Below are positions 26,274 to 34,447 of a stretch of DNA of 64,000 bases, piece by piece. Position numbers and translations under genes: made by a program. Numbering within the stretch: position 1 is the stretch's first letter; each line of letters opens with the position of its first letter. Origin of the DNA: Paeniglutamicibacter kerguelensis (GTDB lineage: Bacteria; Actinomycetota; Actinomycetes; Actinomycetales; Micrococcaceae); the NCBI RefSeq assembly GCF_017876535.1, contig NZ_JAGIOF010000004.1, forward strand, positions 186,001-250,000. The letters are read 5' to 3'. The notes below the pieces were generated by a model. That model was not told where the DNA came from. It made no database searches and worked only from the letters and a program-made list of their open reading frames with translations.

Positions 26274-27665
26274 TTAGACCGACGCCAGGGCTGCGGGGGC
26301 CTCGAGGAAGCTGTCGGCCGCGCTCATCACGTGGTCGACCTTGTTCAGCAGGTCGTCCAGAACATCCTGGTCGGCGACCAGCGGCGGCGAGAGCACCAGC
26401 ATGGTGGCGCCGCGGTTGTCCGGGCGGGTGATGAGGTTAACCTCGCGCATCGCCTTCGGCATGACCTTGGTGAGCAGGGCCTTGGATTGCTCGGGGGTCA
26501 GCTCGCGGCCGGACTCGCGGTCCCCCATGAGCTCGATGGCGTAGAAGAAGCCGGCACCGCGGTATTCCTTGATGCTCGGGTGCGCCGCAACGATCGCGTC
26601 GAGGCCGTTCTGGAAGTACGGCTCGAGGCTGCGGACATTGCCCACCACGTTCTCCTCCTTCAGCGCCGTGAGGTTGGCGACGGCCACCGCGGTGGAGACC
26701 GGGTGCCCGCCCCAGGTGGCGCCGTGGGTGAAGATGCCGGCCTGCGGGGAGGCAAGCATGGCATCGGCCAGCGGCTTGCGGATGATCACGCCGCCCAGCG
26801 GCGCGTAGCCGGAGGTGGAGCCCTTGGCGAAGGTGATCAGGTCGGGGACCACGTCGTACTTGATGCTGCCGAACCATTCGCCCAGGCGGCCGAATCCGGT
26901 GATGACCTCGTCGGCGACCAGCAGGATGCCGTGCTCGTCGCAGATCGAACGCAGTTCCTGCCAGTAGCCGGCCGGCGGCACCAGGGCGCCGCGGGAGTTC
27001 TGCACCGGCTCGGCGAAGAGCGCGGCAATGGTGTGCGCGCCCTCGCGGGCGATGACCTCGCGGATCGCCTTGATCGAGGGAAGGTCGGCCGCGGAGCCGC
27101 CCTCCGGGATGACCTCGCCCAGGGTGTTCGGCACGTGGAAGACCCCTGGCATCAAGGTGCCGAAGGCTTCCTTGTAGGCCGGGATGCCGGTCACTGCCAG
27201 GGCCCCGAGGGTGGTGCCGTGGTAGGCCATGTTGCGGGCGATGATCTTGGTGCGCTCCGGCTGGCCTTCGCCGCGGTGGTACTGGCGGGCGAACTTGATG
27301 GCGGATTCCACGGCCTCGGAACCGGAGTTCACGAAGAAGACGACGTCCAGGTCGCCCGGGGCCAGGTCGGCGATCGCGGTGGCCGCGTCGACGGCCGCCG
27401 GGTGGGCCGAACCCCAGTTGGTCCAGTAGGCCAGCTTGGACATCTGCTCGTACGCGGCCTTCGGGATGTCCTGGCGACCGTGGCCGATGTTGGCGCAGAA
27501 GAGTCCGGCCAGGCCATCGAGGAACTTGTTGCCGTCTTCGTCGAAGAGGTAGCTTCCCTCGCCCCTGACGATGATCGGCAGGTTCGGGTCGTTCCACACC
27601 TGACCGGTAGTGAAGTGTGGGTAGAGATGCCGTTGTGCGCGATTGCGGATATCTGAGTTGGTCAC
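26274..27665 (-). CDS. tpa: Taurine--pyruvate aminotransferase (class III)
   Basis: 463-residue PLP aminotransferase, the entry step of the pathway (EC 2.6.1.77): taurine plus pyruvate gives sulfoacetaldehyde plus L-alanine. Class III motifs: VFFVNSGSEAVESAIKFARQ (phosphate-binding), ARNMAYHGTTLGAL, LVADEVITGFGRLG with the cofactor Asp, and the PLP lysine in LITFAKGSTSGYAPLGGV. GTG 27665 is chosen because GGAGGGG lies just upstream and the protein then starts TNSDIRNRAQRHLYPHF, as in class III enzymes. Context with xsc and pta favours taurine over other omega-amino acids, but beta-alanine or hypotaurine may also be used. Confidence 0.9.
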   Translation of the reverse strand: MTNSDIRNRAQRHLYPHFTTGQVWNDPNLPIIVRGEGSYLFDEDGNKFLDGLAGLFCANIGHGRQDIPKAAYEQMSKLAYWTNWGSAHPAAVDAATAIADLAPGDLDVVFFVNSGSEAVESAIKFARQYHRGEGQPERTKIIARNMAYHGTTLGALAVTGIPAYKEAFGTLMPGVFHVPNTLGEVIPEGGSAADLPSIKAIREVIAREGAHTIAALFAEPVQNSRGALVPPAGYWQELRSICDEHGILLVADEVITGFGRLGEWFGSIKYDVVPDLITFAKGSTSGYAPLGGVIIRKPLADAMLASPQAGIFTHGATWGGHPVSTAVAVANLTALKEENVVGNVRSLEPYFQNGLDAIVAAHPSIKEYRGAGFFYAIELMGDRESGRELTPEQSKALLTKVMPKAMREVNLITRPDNRGATMLVLSPPLVADQDVLDDLLNKVDHVMSAADSFLEAPAALASV

Positions 27666-27825
27666 GAGACCCCTCCATTCAAAGTTTTCCAGACAGGTCC
27701 TTCGGCCTCCGTGGCCAAGGTCCTCGCCAACCCGATCAATCGGTGTGGTGCATATCACTTTGCCCGCTGCCTGGGTCCTAATACAGACCCAATTTGGCAC
27801 GGGTTTTTAGGTACCAGATACCTAC
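27666..27825 (-). promoter_or_regulatory. tpa promoter with dyad operator
   Basis: 160 bases between alr and tpa. An inverted repeat TGGGTC-N8-GACCCA lies at 27772-27791, matched in spacing by one upstream of alr. An ACTTTGC box (RamB-like core) is at 27757-27763 and a CRP-like imperfect site TGTGG-TGCATA-TCACT at 27744-27759. These suggest tpa-pta-permease has its own regulated promoter. Confidence 0.5.
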
Positions 27826-29007
27826 CTACAGGTAGATCCTTGGCACCCTGGACCCAACCCGCGTCAGGATCTCGTATGGGATGGTTCCCGAGGCCTCCGC
27901 CCACGCCTCCACGTGCGGCTCCCCGCCGTCTCCCGGGCCGAAAAGCACCGCCCTGTCGCCCGGGACCACGTCGTCGTCCGCAACGTCGATGACAAATTGG
28001 TCCATGCAGACGCGGCCGAGCACCCGGTACCGGCCCCCGGCGAGCTGCACGGGTCCGCGCGAACTGGCACTGCGGAAGACGCCGTCCGCGTAGCCGAGCG
28101 GGACCACGGCAAGCGTCGTCTCGGTTTCGGTGAGTTCGGTGTGCCCGTAGGAGATCCCGGCGCCGGCCGGTGCGCGCTTGGTTTGCACGATCGCCGCACA
28201 CAACGTCATGGCCGGGCGCAGCGTCGGGGAGCCGCCACGCAGATCCTCGGGCAGCGGGTTCACCCCGTACACGGCGATGCCGGTGCGGACCATGTCGAAG
28301 TGCGCCGCGGGAGTGGCCAGTGTGGCGGCTGAGTTGGCGATGTGGCACAGCTCCGGATCCAGCCCCATGTCCCGGGCGATGCCGATGGCCTCGGTGAACA
28401 TCTCGAGCTGCGCCGCCACCGAGGGGTGGTCGGGCTCATCGGCGCAGGCCAGGTGGGACCAGATGCCCACGCCGCGGATCCCGCCGGCCCGCTCGAGCGC
28501 CAGCGCCGCGGCGCAAAGCCCGGGCCAGTCCTCCAGGGTGGAGCCTCCCCGCCACATGCCCGTGTCGATTTTCAGGTGGACGCGCGGAATCCTTCCGGCG
28601 GCATCTCCCGCCGCCGCGATTTCCTCCAGCTGGGCCACCGAGTATGCGGCAAGGTCGATGTCCTGCCCAATGGCCTTGGCGTAGGGCGAACCCGGTGCCG
28701 CCAGCCAGGAGAAGAGCGGGGCGGTGATTCCCGCCTCGCGCACGGCGAAAGCCTCCTCGAGGACCGCTGTCCCCAGGTAGTCCGCTCCCCCGTCCAATGC
28801 GGCCCGTGCGGCCTGGACGATTCCGTGGCCGTAGCCGTCTGCCTTGAGCACCGCCAGAAGCTTGGCCCCGCCGGCAACCTCGCGAAGCGCCCGGACATTG
28901 GCGGTGATGGCCGAGGTGTCGATGAGCGCCGCCCGCTGGGGCACCGGCGCGGTTGCCGAGTCCATCGGACGGCCAAGGGTGCCTGGGGCTGATCCGGACT
29001 GATTCAT
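27826..29007 (-). CDS. alr: Alanine racemase
   Basis: 393-residue PLP enzyme (EC 5.1.1.1). The cofactor lysine is in AVLKADGYGHG near residue 55, the catalytic Tyr in GISYGHTELT near 290, and the C-terminal domain has LGRVCMDQFVIDV. A longer than usual N-terminal tail precedes ALIDTSAITANVRAL. Racemases are needed for peptidoglycan, but this copy is placed between tpa and the TauR-like regulator in a taurine locus that also has dadA. It can convert the L-alanine made by Tpa into D-alanine for DadA. AAAGGAG precedes ATG 29007. Confidence 0.9.
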   Translation of the reverse strand: MNQSGSAPGTLGRPMDSATAPVPQRAALIDTSAITANVRALREVAGGAKLLAVLKADGYGHGIVQAARAALDGGADYLGTAVLEEAFAVREAGITAPLFSWLAAPGSPYAKAIGQDIDLAAYSVAQLEEIAAAGDAAGRIPRVHLKIDTGMWRGGSTLEDWPGLCAAALALERAGGIRGVGIWSHLACADEPDHPSVAAQLEMFTEAIGIARDMGLDPELCHIANSAATLATPAAHFDMVRTGIAVYGVNPLPEDLRGGSPTLRPAMTLCAAIVQTKRAPAGAGISYGHTELTETETTLAVVPLGYADGVFRSASSRGPVQLAGGRYRVLGRVCMDQFVIDVADDDVVPGDRAVLFGPGDGGEPHVEAWAEASGTIPYEILTRVGSRVPRIYL

Positions 29008-29182
29008 GACGACTCCTTTGTCGGTTTTGTCTTGTCGATTTTTGTCGATTGCGATTTGTTAAAACGGAACCAGGCAGCAGGACGGCCCTCCGCCCGCTGT
29101 TACAACTGTTCTCCAGCAGGTGCGCCGAGGCACAGGTCCAGATGGGACCCGGTTATTCGGGTCCAGGGCGACGCCCGCCCCT
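29008..29182 (-). promoter_or_regulatory. alr promoter region with dyad and TTGTCG repeats
   Basis: 175 bases upstream of alr. GGACCC-N8-GGGTCC at 29145-29164 mirrors the tpa dyad. Closer to the gene, TTGTCG occurs three times (29018, 29032, 29042). The adjacent MocR regulator is the obvious candidate binder. Confidence 0.45.
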
Positions 29183-30691
29183 TTATGAGGGAAGCCCGGC
29201 AATCACTCGGCCCAGTTCCCTGATGCCGGGCCGGATTGCTTCGAGCTTGATCGCGGCGAAACCCAGGCGGAAGTAATTCCGGTTCGACTCCGGATCGTCA
29301 AAGAAAACATCCCCACGCTCGATGACGACCCCGGCCTTGAGTGCCTCGGCCGCCAGCTGGACGCAGTCCAGTTCCTCGGGGCCGCGGACCCAAATGCTCA
29401 CGCCGCCGGGCGGGCAATGGATTTCCCATGGCACGAATTCCTCGAGCGCCTCGGTGAGCACCTGCCACTTGCGCTGCAATTGGGTCCGTCGGCGGGAAAT
29501 GGTGCGCTGGTACTGGCCCGATTCGATGAGCAGAGCCATGGCACGTTGCGGGTGGCCGGGAATGTGGCGGATCTTGTACCGCCGCTGGTTCCGCAACTCG
29601 GCAATGAGCTCGGCCTCGGCGACCATGTAGCCCATGCGCAGGCCCGGGGCCAGGAACTTGGTGAAGGAGCCCAGGTAGATCACGTGTTCCGAATCGGGCA
29701 GGGCCTTCAGCGCCGGCGTCGGCTTTCCGCGGTACCTGAATTCGCTGTCGTAGTCGTCCTCGATGACCAACGCCCCGGCATCCCGGGCACCTGCAAGGAT
29801 CTGCCGCCGGCGCGCTCCCGAGAGCGTGACATTGGTCGGGCTGTGGTGGCTGGGCGTCAGGTAGAGCAGGTCGATCCCGTCAAGGCGCTCCGGCGGCACC
29901 AAGCCGTTCTCGTCCACCGGCAGCGGGCGAAGCGTTGCACCCGCCCTGACAAAGGTGTGCCGGGCATCGACGTACCCGGGGTTTTCGACCCCGACGCACG
30001 TATCGGCGCCCATCATGGTCTGGGCCAACAGGTCCAAGCCCTGTTGCGACCCGGCGGTGATGAGGATGTTTTCGGGTTTCGCGTGGATTCCGCGCGTCGG
30101 AAGCACCCGCTTGCACAGCGTCTCGACCAGGTACGGGTCGTCCTCGTCCACCGAGTCGCGCACCGAATAGAAGAGGTGCGGCGGATCCAGCGCATCGCGC
30201 AACGCACGCGACCAGCCCAAACGGGGGAAATCGCGCTCGTCGACCTGGCCCGCCACAAACGGGTAGGGGTAGCCGGCCCAGTCCCGCACCTTGGTGATTT
30301 CCGGCATCGTTTCATCAAGCCGCGGGCGGATGTGCCGGGACCAGTCCACCGCCGACCCGACCGCGGGCGTCGCCTCCCCGCGGGGTTGCCGCTTGCCGAT
30401 CATTTGGGTGTTGATGAAGTAGCCGCGCCGCGAATGGGACTCGATCATTCCGGAGGCCAGGAGCTCCTGGTAGGCGGCGTTCACGGTGTTCCGGGACAGG
30501 CCCAATTCCCGGGCCAGCTCCCTGGACGAGGGCAGCGGCAGGTTCGGAACCAGGCCGCCCGAGAGGATCTGGTGCTCCAAGGCCTGGCGCAGCTGCCTGT
30601 AGAGCGGATCCGCCGAGTCGGAGGAAACGGCAATGGGTGTCTTGACCTCCGCGTAGAACGCAGGCGGGAAGTGCTGGGCCTCTGGTGTCAT
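29183..30691 (-). CDS. MocR/PdxR-type GntR regulator, TauR-like
   Basis: 502 residues: a GntR winged helix at about 35-95 (LPSSRELARELGLSRNTVNA, then SHSRRGYF) fused to a class I aminotransferase-like domain. The PLP lysine is kept in YLGSFTKFLAPGLRMGYM, and the domain includes ENILITAGSQQGLDLLAQ and VIEDDYDSEFRYRG. MocR proteins bind PLP and an amino compound; TauR of proteobacteria is a member that activates taurine genes. ATG 30691 follows the usp stop by 17 bases. It most likely controls alr and tpa through the nearby GGACCC/GGGTCC dyads (inference). Confidence 0.92.
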   Translation of the reverse strand: MTPEAQHFPPAFYAEVKTPIAVSSDSADPLYRQLRQALEHQILSGGLVPNLPLPSSRELARELGLSRNTVNAAYQELLASGMIESHSRRGYFINTQMIGKRQPRGEATPAVGSAVDWSRHIRPRLDETMPEITKVRDWAGYPYPFVAGQVDERDFPRLGWSRALRDALDPPHLFYSVRDSVDEDDPYLVETLCKRVLPTRGIHAKPENILITAGSQQGLDLLAQTMMGADTCVGVENPGYVDARHTFVRAGATLRPLPVDENGLVPPERLDGIDLLYLTPSHHSPTNVTLSGARRRQILAGARDAGALVIEDDYDSEFRYRGKPTPALKALPDSEHVIYLGSFTKFLAPGLRMGYMVAEAELIAELRNQRRYKIRHIPGHPQRAMALLIESGQYQRTISRRRTQLQRKWQVLTEALEEFVPWEIHCPPGGVSIWVRGPEELDCVQLAAEALKAGVVIERGDVFFDDPESNRNYFRLGFAAIKLEAIRPGIRELGRVIAGLPS

Positions 30692-30708
30692 GGATCGGGT
30701 CGCAGACT

Positions 30709-31605
30709 CTAGATGTGGGCCAGGCTGGCGGCGGCCGGCACCGGCACGTGGAATCGGGGAACAACCACCATGGGCACGGGCAGTACCCGAAGCATCTTGT
30801 TGGCCGTGGAACCCAGGAAAATCCGGCTGCGGGCCGCCAGGCGGCTGGAGCCGATCATGACGATCTCGGACTCGTCCCACTCCAGGCCCTCGATCGCTGC
30901 CTCGATGGAACGGCCCTGGGCGACATCCGCAGTCACGATGGTCCGGCTTGCCACGCCCTCCACGGCCCGGTCCAGGGCCTGCCGCGCGTGGGTTCGCGCC
31001 CAATCCGTGCCTTTGTCCTTGTGAGCTTCGGAGTCCAACGCCACCAGGGAAACCAGCCGCAACGGCACATGGCGGATCGCCGCGGAATCCACGGCGACTT
31101 CAAGCACGGATTCGGCACCGGTGCGGGTGCCCAGCGCACAGGTGATGCGGGTGATTTCCCGCGGGGGAAGGTATCCGGACGGCGCCAGTGCCACCGGCAC
31201 GGGAGAAACATGCAGCAGGGCGTTTGCCGTGCTTCCCACGGTGAAACGCCGGAACGGGCCGGTGCTGGCCGCCCCGACGACCACCAGGTCCGCTTTGAAC
31301 TCGCTCACCGCCCCGAGCAGCCCTTCGGCCATCGAATCCGCGAACCGGATATGCGTTCGACCCGTCGTAGCGGAGGGAACCAGCGCCAGTGCGCGGTCCA
31401 TCCACTTCTGCGCGGAGTGCAACTGGAAATCCTGGTAGGCGCGCTCGGAGCCGGAGAGCGCATCCCCGGGCGCGGCCCCGCGAATGATGTGGACCAGTTC
31501 GATTTCGGCATGTACGGGGGCAGCCAACGACTTGGCGAGGACAAGTGCCAGGGAAATGGCTTCGCGCCCGCGCTTGTCCTCGGTGCACCCGACTACATAC
31601 TTCAT
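30709..31605 (-). CDS. Tandem universal stress protein
   Basis: 298 residues with two UspA domains. The first (1-145) starts MKYVVGCTEDKRGREAI and ends with the nucleotide-loop VVGAASTGPFRRFTVGSTAN. The second (155-290) ends VMIGSSRLAARSRIFLGSTA. The G-x2-G-x9-G(S/T) ATP-binding signature is recognisable in both. Role in stress survival is general for the family. It is the first gene of a transcript with the MocR regulator, an unusual coupling that may tie it to taurine or sulfite stress (inference). Confidence 0.88.
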   Translation of the reverse strand: MKYVVGCTEDKRGREAISLALVLAKSLAAPVHAEIELVHIIRGAAPGDALSGSERAYQDFQLHSAQKWMDRALALVPSATTGRTHIRFADSMAEGLLGAVSEFKADLVVVGAASTGPFRRFTVGSTANALLHVSPVPVALAPSGYLPPREITRITCALGTRTGAESVLEVAVDSAAIRHVPLRLVSLVALDSEAHKDKGTDWARTHARQALDRAVEGVASRTIVTADVAQGRSIEAAIEGLEWDESEIVMIGSSRLAARSRIFLGSTANKMLRVLPVPMVVVPRFHVPVPAAASLAHI

Positions 31606-31726
31606 TCAGTGGGCCTTTCTGGGGAAAGTGGCTGCCGTTGTCCGGCCGGACGAAACGAGCTACCCACCATACCTATCAGTCATTCAAGGCTACACAGGAA
31701 AGGAAACCATCATGTGACGCGGAGCA

Positions 31727-33226
31727 CTAGCGCTCTTGGGCGTGCGCGGAAAGGAATGAATAGACTTCGGTCTCATCCACGCCGGGGAAGGCGCCCTGCG
31801 GCATGGCCGCGAGCAGGTGGGTTTGTGCCCTGGCGCTCGGCCAGGCGTATCCGGCCCACTCCTTCTGCAGATCCAGCGGCGGACGGCGGCAGCACGATTC
31901 ATCCGGGCACGTCGAGCTCGAACGCTCGGTGGTGTCCCTCCCGCGGAACCATTTCACATGCACGTAGGGAACGCCGATGCTTAGCGAGAACTTTCCGGCG
32001 GTGGACCGCTCGGTGCGCGCGGTGCACCAGAAGGTGCCGGCGGTGGTGTCGGTGTACTGGTTGTACGCGCTGAACTGGTCCGCCACCTCAAAAACTTCGC
32101 GGCTGGTCCAGTAACGGCACACGGACTGCCCCTCAATGGCCCCGATGTGGTCCATGGGGAAATTGACGCCGTCGTTCTCGTAGGCCTTGTGGATGATGCC
32201 CGATTCGTGGACCTTCTGGAAGTGCACGGAAATACCAAGGTGCTCGGTCGCCAGGTTGGTGAACCTGTGCGCGGCCGTTTCATAGGAGACGGCGAAGGCA
32301 TCGCGGATGTCCTCCACGGCCAGCTCGCGGGCGCTCTTGGCCTTCTGCAAGAAGTCGACGGTTGCCTTTTCCGGCATCATCAACGAGGCCGCGAAGTAGT
32401 TGGTCGCGACGCGCTGGCGCAGGAAATCAGAGTAATCCTGCGGCGCCGCATGACCCAGGACGTGGTGGCCAAAGGCCTGCAGCAGCACCGAACGGGTTGA
32501 ATGTTCGGAGCGCTGGGACTGGGTCAGGTAGACGCGCATGTTCTTGAGGTCGGTCACCGACCGCGTGGAGTGCGGCAGATCCGAGACGTTGTGCAGCGAG
32601 AAGCCCAAGTGTCCGGCAATATCGGCGATCTGGTGGTGGGAAAGCGGTCCGGAGGTGTGGCCGATGGACTTGAGCACCTTGGCCGCTTCCTTTTCGATGT
32701 CCGGGTAGTAGTTGTTGCGCTCCCGCATTTCCCCGCGCAGCTCAACGTTGGCGCGGCGTGCTTCCTCCGGCGTTGCCGACTGCTCATTGAGCCGCCGCTC
32801 AAGCTCTCCCTGCAACCCGACCAAGGACTCAAGCACATCCATGGGCAGCCGGGAGGAAATGCGCACCTTGGGCAGTCCGAGCGATTGGTAGAGCGGCCCT
32901 CGCTGGGCCCGCTCGAGTTCGATCTCCAGTGCGGCCCGCTTGGTCGGCGGTTCGGCCCCTAGCAATTCGTCCAGGCCGACTCCAAAGATGCCGGCCAGCG
33001 TTTTGAGCATACTGAGCTTGGGCTCTCGCTTGCCGTTCTCCATGAGGGACAGCTGGCTAGGTGCCGTTCCGACAGCCTCGGAAAGATCATCCAAGGTCAT
33101 CCCCTTGGCCTTGCGCAGGTGGCGGATCCGGCGCCCAAGAGAAATGACGTCCAGCTCTTCGGCGTCTTCGACCGAGAGCGCGGCCTTCTGCGGACCTGCC
33201 GGGCGGTTCCATGTGGGGGTGCTCAC
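31727..33226 (-). CDS. ramB: RamB-like XRE/IrrE-domain regulator of acetate metabolism
   Basis: 499 residues. An XRE helix-turn-helix at about 30-85 (LGRRIRHLRKAKGMTLDDLS) is followed by a helical linker, an IrrE/ImmA-like segment near 235-290 (AFGHHVLGHAAPQDYSDFL), and a C-terminal Cys-rich short-chain fatty acyl regulator domain (CPDESCCRRPPLDL). RamB of Corynebacterium has this architecture and represses isocitrate lyase and malate synthase genes; both enzymes are encoded a few kilobases away here. The metalloprotease HExxH is altered to HVLGH, so peptidase activity is not expected. GTG 33226 is the best start; an ACTTTGC box lies 44 bases upstream. Confidence 0.88.
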   Translation of the reverse strand: MSTPTWNRPAGPQKAALSVEDAEELDVISLGRRIRHLRKAKGMTLDDLSEAVGTAPSQLSLMENGKREPKLSMLKTLAGIFGVGLDELLGAEPPTKRAALEIELERAQRGPLYQSLGLPKVRISSRLPMDVLESLVGLQGELERRLNEQSATPEEARRANVELRGEMRERNNYYPDIEKEAAKVLKSIGHTSGPLSHHQIADIAGHLGFSLHNVSDLPHSTRSVTDLKNMRVYLTQSQRSEHSTRSVLLQAFGHHVLGHAAPQDYSDFLRQRVATNYFAASLMMPEKATVDFLQKAKSARELAVEDIRDAFAVSYETAAHRFTNLATEHLGISVHFQKVHESGIIHKAYENDGVNFPMDHIGAIEGQSVCRYWTSREVFEVADQFSAYNQYTDTTAGTFWCTARTERSTAGKFSLSIGVPYVHVKWFRGRDTTERSSSTCPDESCCRRPPLDLQKEWAGYAWPSARAQTHLLAAMPQGAFPGVDETEVYSFLSAHAQER

Positions 33227-33425
33227 TTTTTCAGGGTACGCGAAGAACCAAATTACTTTCCAGCATGTGACTTTGCTTCTCGTCCGCAGAAGTGCGCAGT
33301 ATGCGTTTCCGGGAAAAGAACCCGCATTCTCCTCGCTCCGTCCCAAAATCGCTGGCCGAATTCAATGCCCCGTTTGAGCTAGCGAATCTAGAATTGTGGT
33401 ACGGCAAGAAGGACCGGTGACGACC

Positions 33426-33686
33426 ATGAAACACGTTCATTCCCACACAGAAAACCCCGCAAGAAACATCTCCCGGGTGGGGCCGACCGCGCTGCATGGA
33501 TCCGCGTCCAGCCCGGGCCTTCCAAATCTGGCCGGCGCCCAAAATCCAGGACCAGGTACAGGGCACTTGCTATACGGCGAAGACGGTCGGTTGCCCGACG
33601 CCGCGGCGGGTCCATGGGAGCTCGAGGGGCATCTAGGCGACCGCGGTGCGATTCACCGTTTCCTCGATCGGATGTTTGGGCGCTGA
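33426..33686 (+). CDS. Small hypothetical protein
   Basis: 86 residues, divergent from ramB. Low complexity in the first half, then LLYGEDGRLPDAAAGPWELE and a helical end RGAIHRFLDRMFGR. AAGAAGGA lies ahead of it; ATG 33426 or GTG 33417 could start it. No family is recognised. Confidence 0.42.
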   Translation: MKHVHSHTENPARNISRVGPTALHGSASSPGLPNLAGAQNPGPGTGHLLYGEDGRLPDAAAGPWELEGHLGDRGAIHRFLDRMFGR

Positions 33687-33794
33687 GAGATTCAGGATAG
33701 GACCTCATTGAAACCGGCTCATTGCCCTTGGCCGCGGCCGGGCGGAGGGCCTTGCCCAAGCCTTGTTGTCGCCCCGGCTCGGTAGGGTCGAGGC

Positions 33795-34169
33795 ATGATC
33801 GATTTCAACAATTCCTCCGTTTTCAAGCTCAGCCCGTGCAACCCCAATGACGTGGCAGGTGAAATCACGCCCTTGTTTGTGCAGGGCGAGGAGCTACTCG
33901 CGGCGTTCAAGGGCGTGCGCGACTACGTGGTCTTCACGAATAGGCGGCTTATTGCGGTGAATATCCAGGGCATCACGGGCAAGAAGCGCGACTACACGTC
34001 GTTGCCCTACTCCAAGGTCCAGTCGTTCTCCGTGGAGACCGCCGGAACCTTCGACCTCGATGCCGAGCTGGACCTGTGGTTCAGCGGCCTGGGCAAGGTG
34101 CGCCTTGAATTCAAGGGAAGGGTCGATGTACGAGCTCTCTCGCAGCTCATCGCCTCCTACATCCTCTGA
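33795..34169 (+). CDS. PH-domain protein (bPH_1 / YvbH-like)
   Basis: 124-residue soluble protein. The bacterial PH-like fold is suggested by GEELLAAFKGVRDYVVFTNR, RRLIAVNIQGITGKKRDYTS, PYSKVQSFSVETAG and a C-terminal helix DVRALSQLIASYIL. This matches the DUF1696/YvbH PH family, small stress-associated proteins of unknown role. Length is typical. It stands alone between ramB and the cycA-like symporter. Confidence 0.78.
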   Translation: MIDFNNSSVFKLSPCNPNDVAGEITPLFVQGEELLAAFKGVRDYVVFTNRRLIAVNIQGITGKKRDYTSLPYSKVQSFSVETAGTFDLDAELDLWFSGLGKVRLEFKGRVDVRALSQLIASYIL

Positions 34170-34382
34170 CGCTTCAGATCGCGGCGTGACGGGAGCAGTC
34201 TCCTGCTATGTTCACGGAGAAGAGGTTCTCAAGTTCAAAGACGTACCGGGATTCCAGTCATGTCCGCGCTCGAACTTCCGGGCCTTCCGTGTGAAGACCC
34301 GCGGCCCCTGACGCCGCACCAACAGCAGCAGCACCGTGGTTGTGTGGATGCCTGCGAGGACCACGATGAACTTCCCAGTGGC

Positions 34383-34424
34383 AAGACGCCGGGGCCACAC
34401 CTTTGGGTGCGGCCCCGGCGTCTT
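34383..34424 (-). terminator. Terminator of the cycA-like symporter gene
   Basis: Arms AAGACGCCGGGGCC and GGCCCCGGCGTCTT with an apical CACC/GGTG pair, 24 bases past the stop. It could act on both strands. The 34170-34380 stretch beside it holds no supported gene. Confidence 0.85.
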
Positions 34425-34447
34425 GTCGCGTTGGTTCGTGCCGGCGG

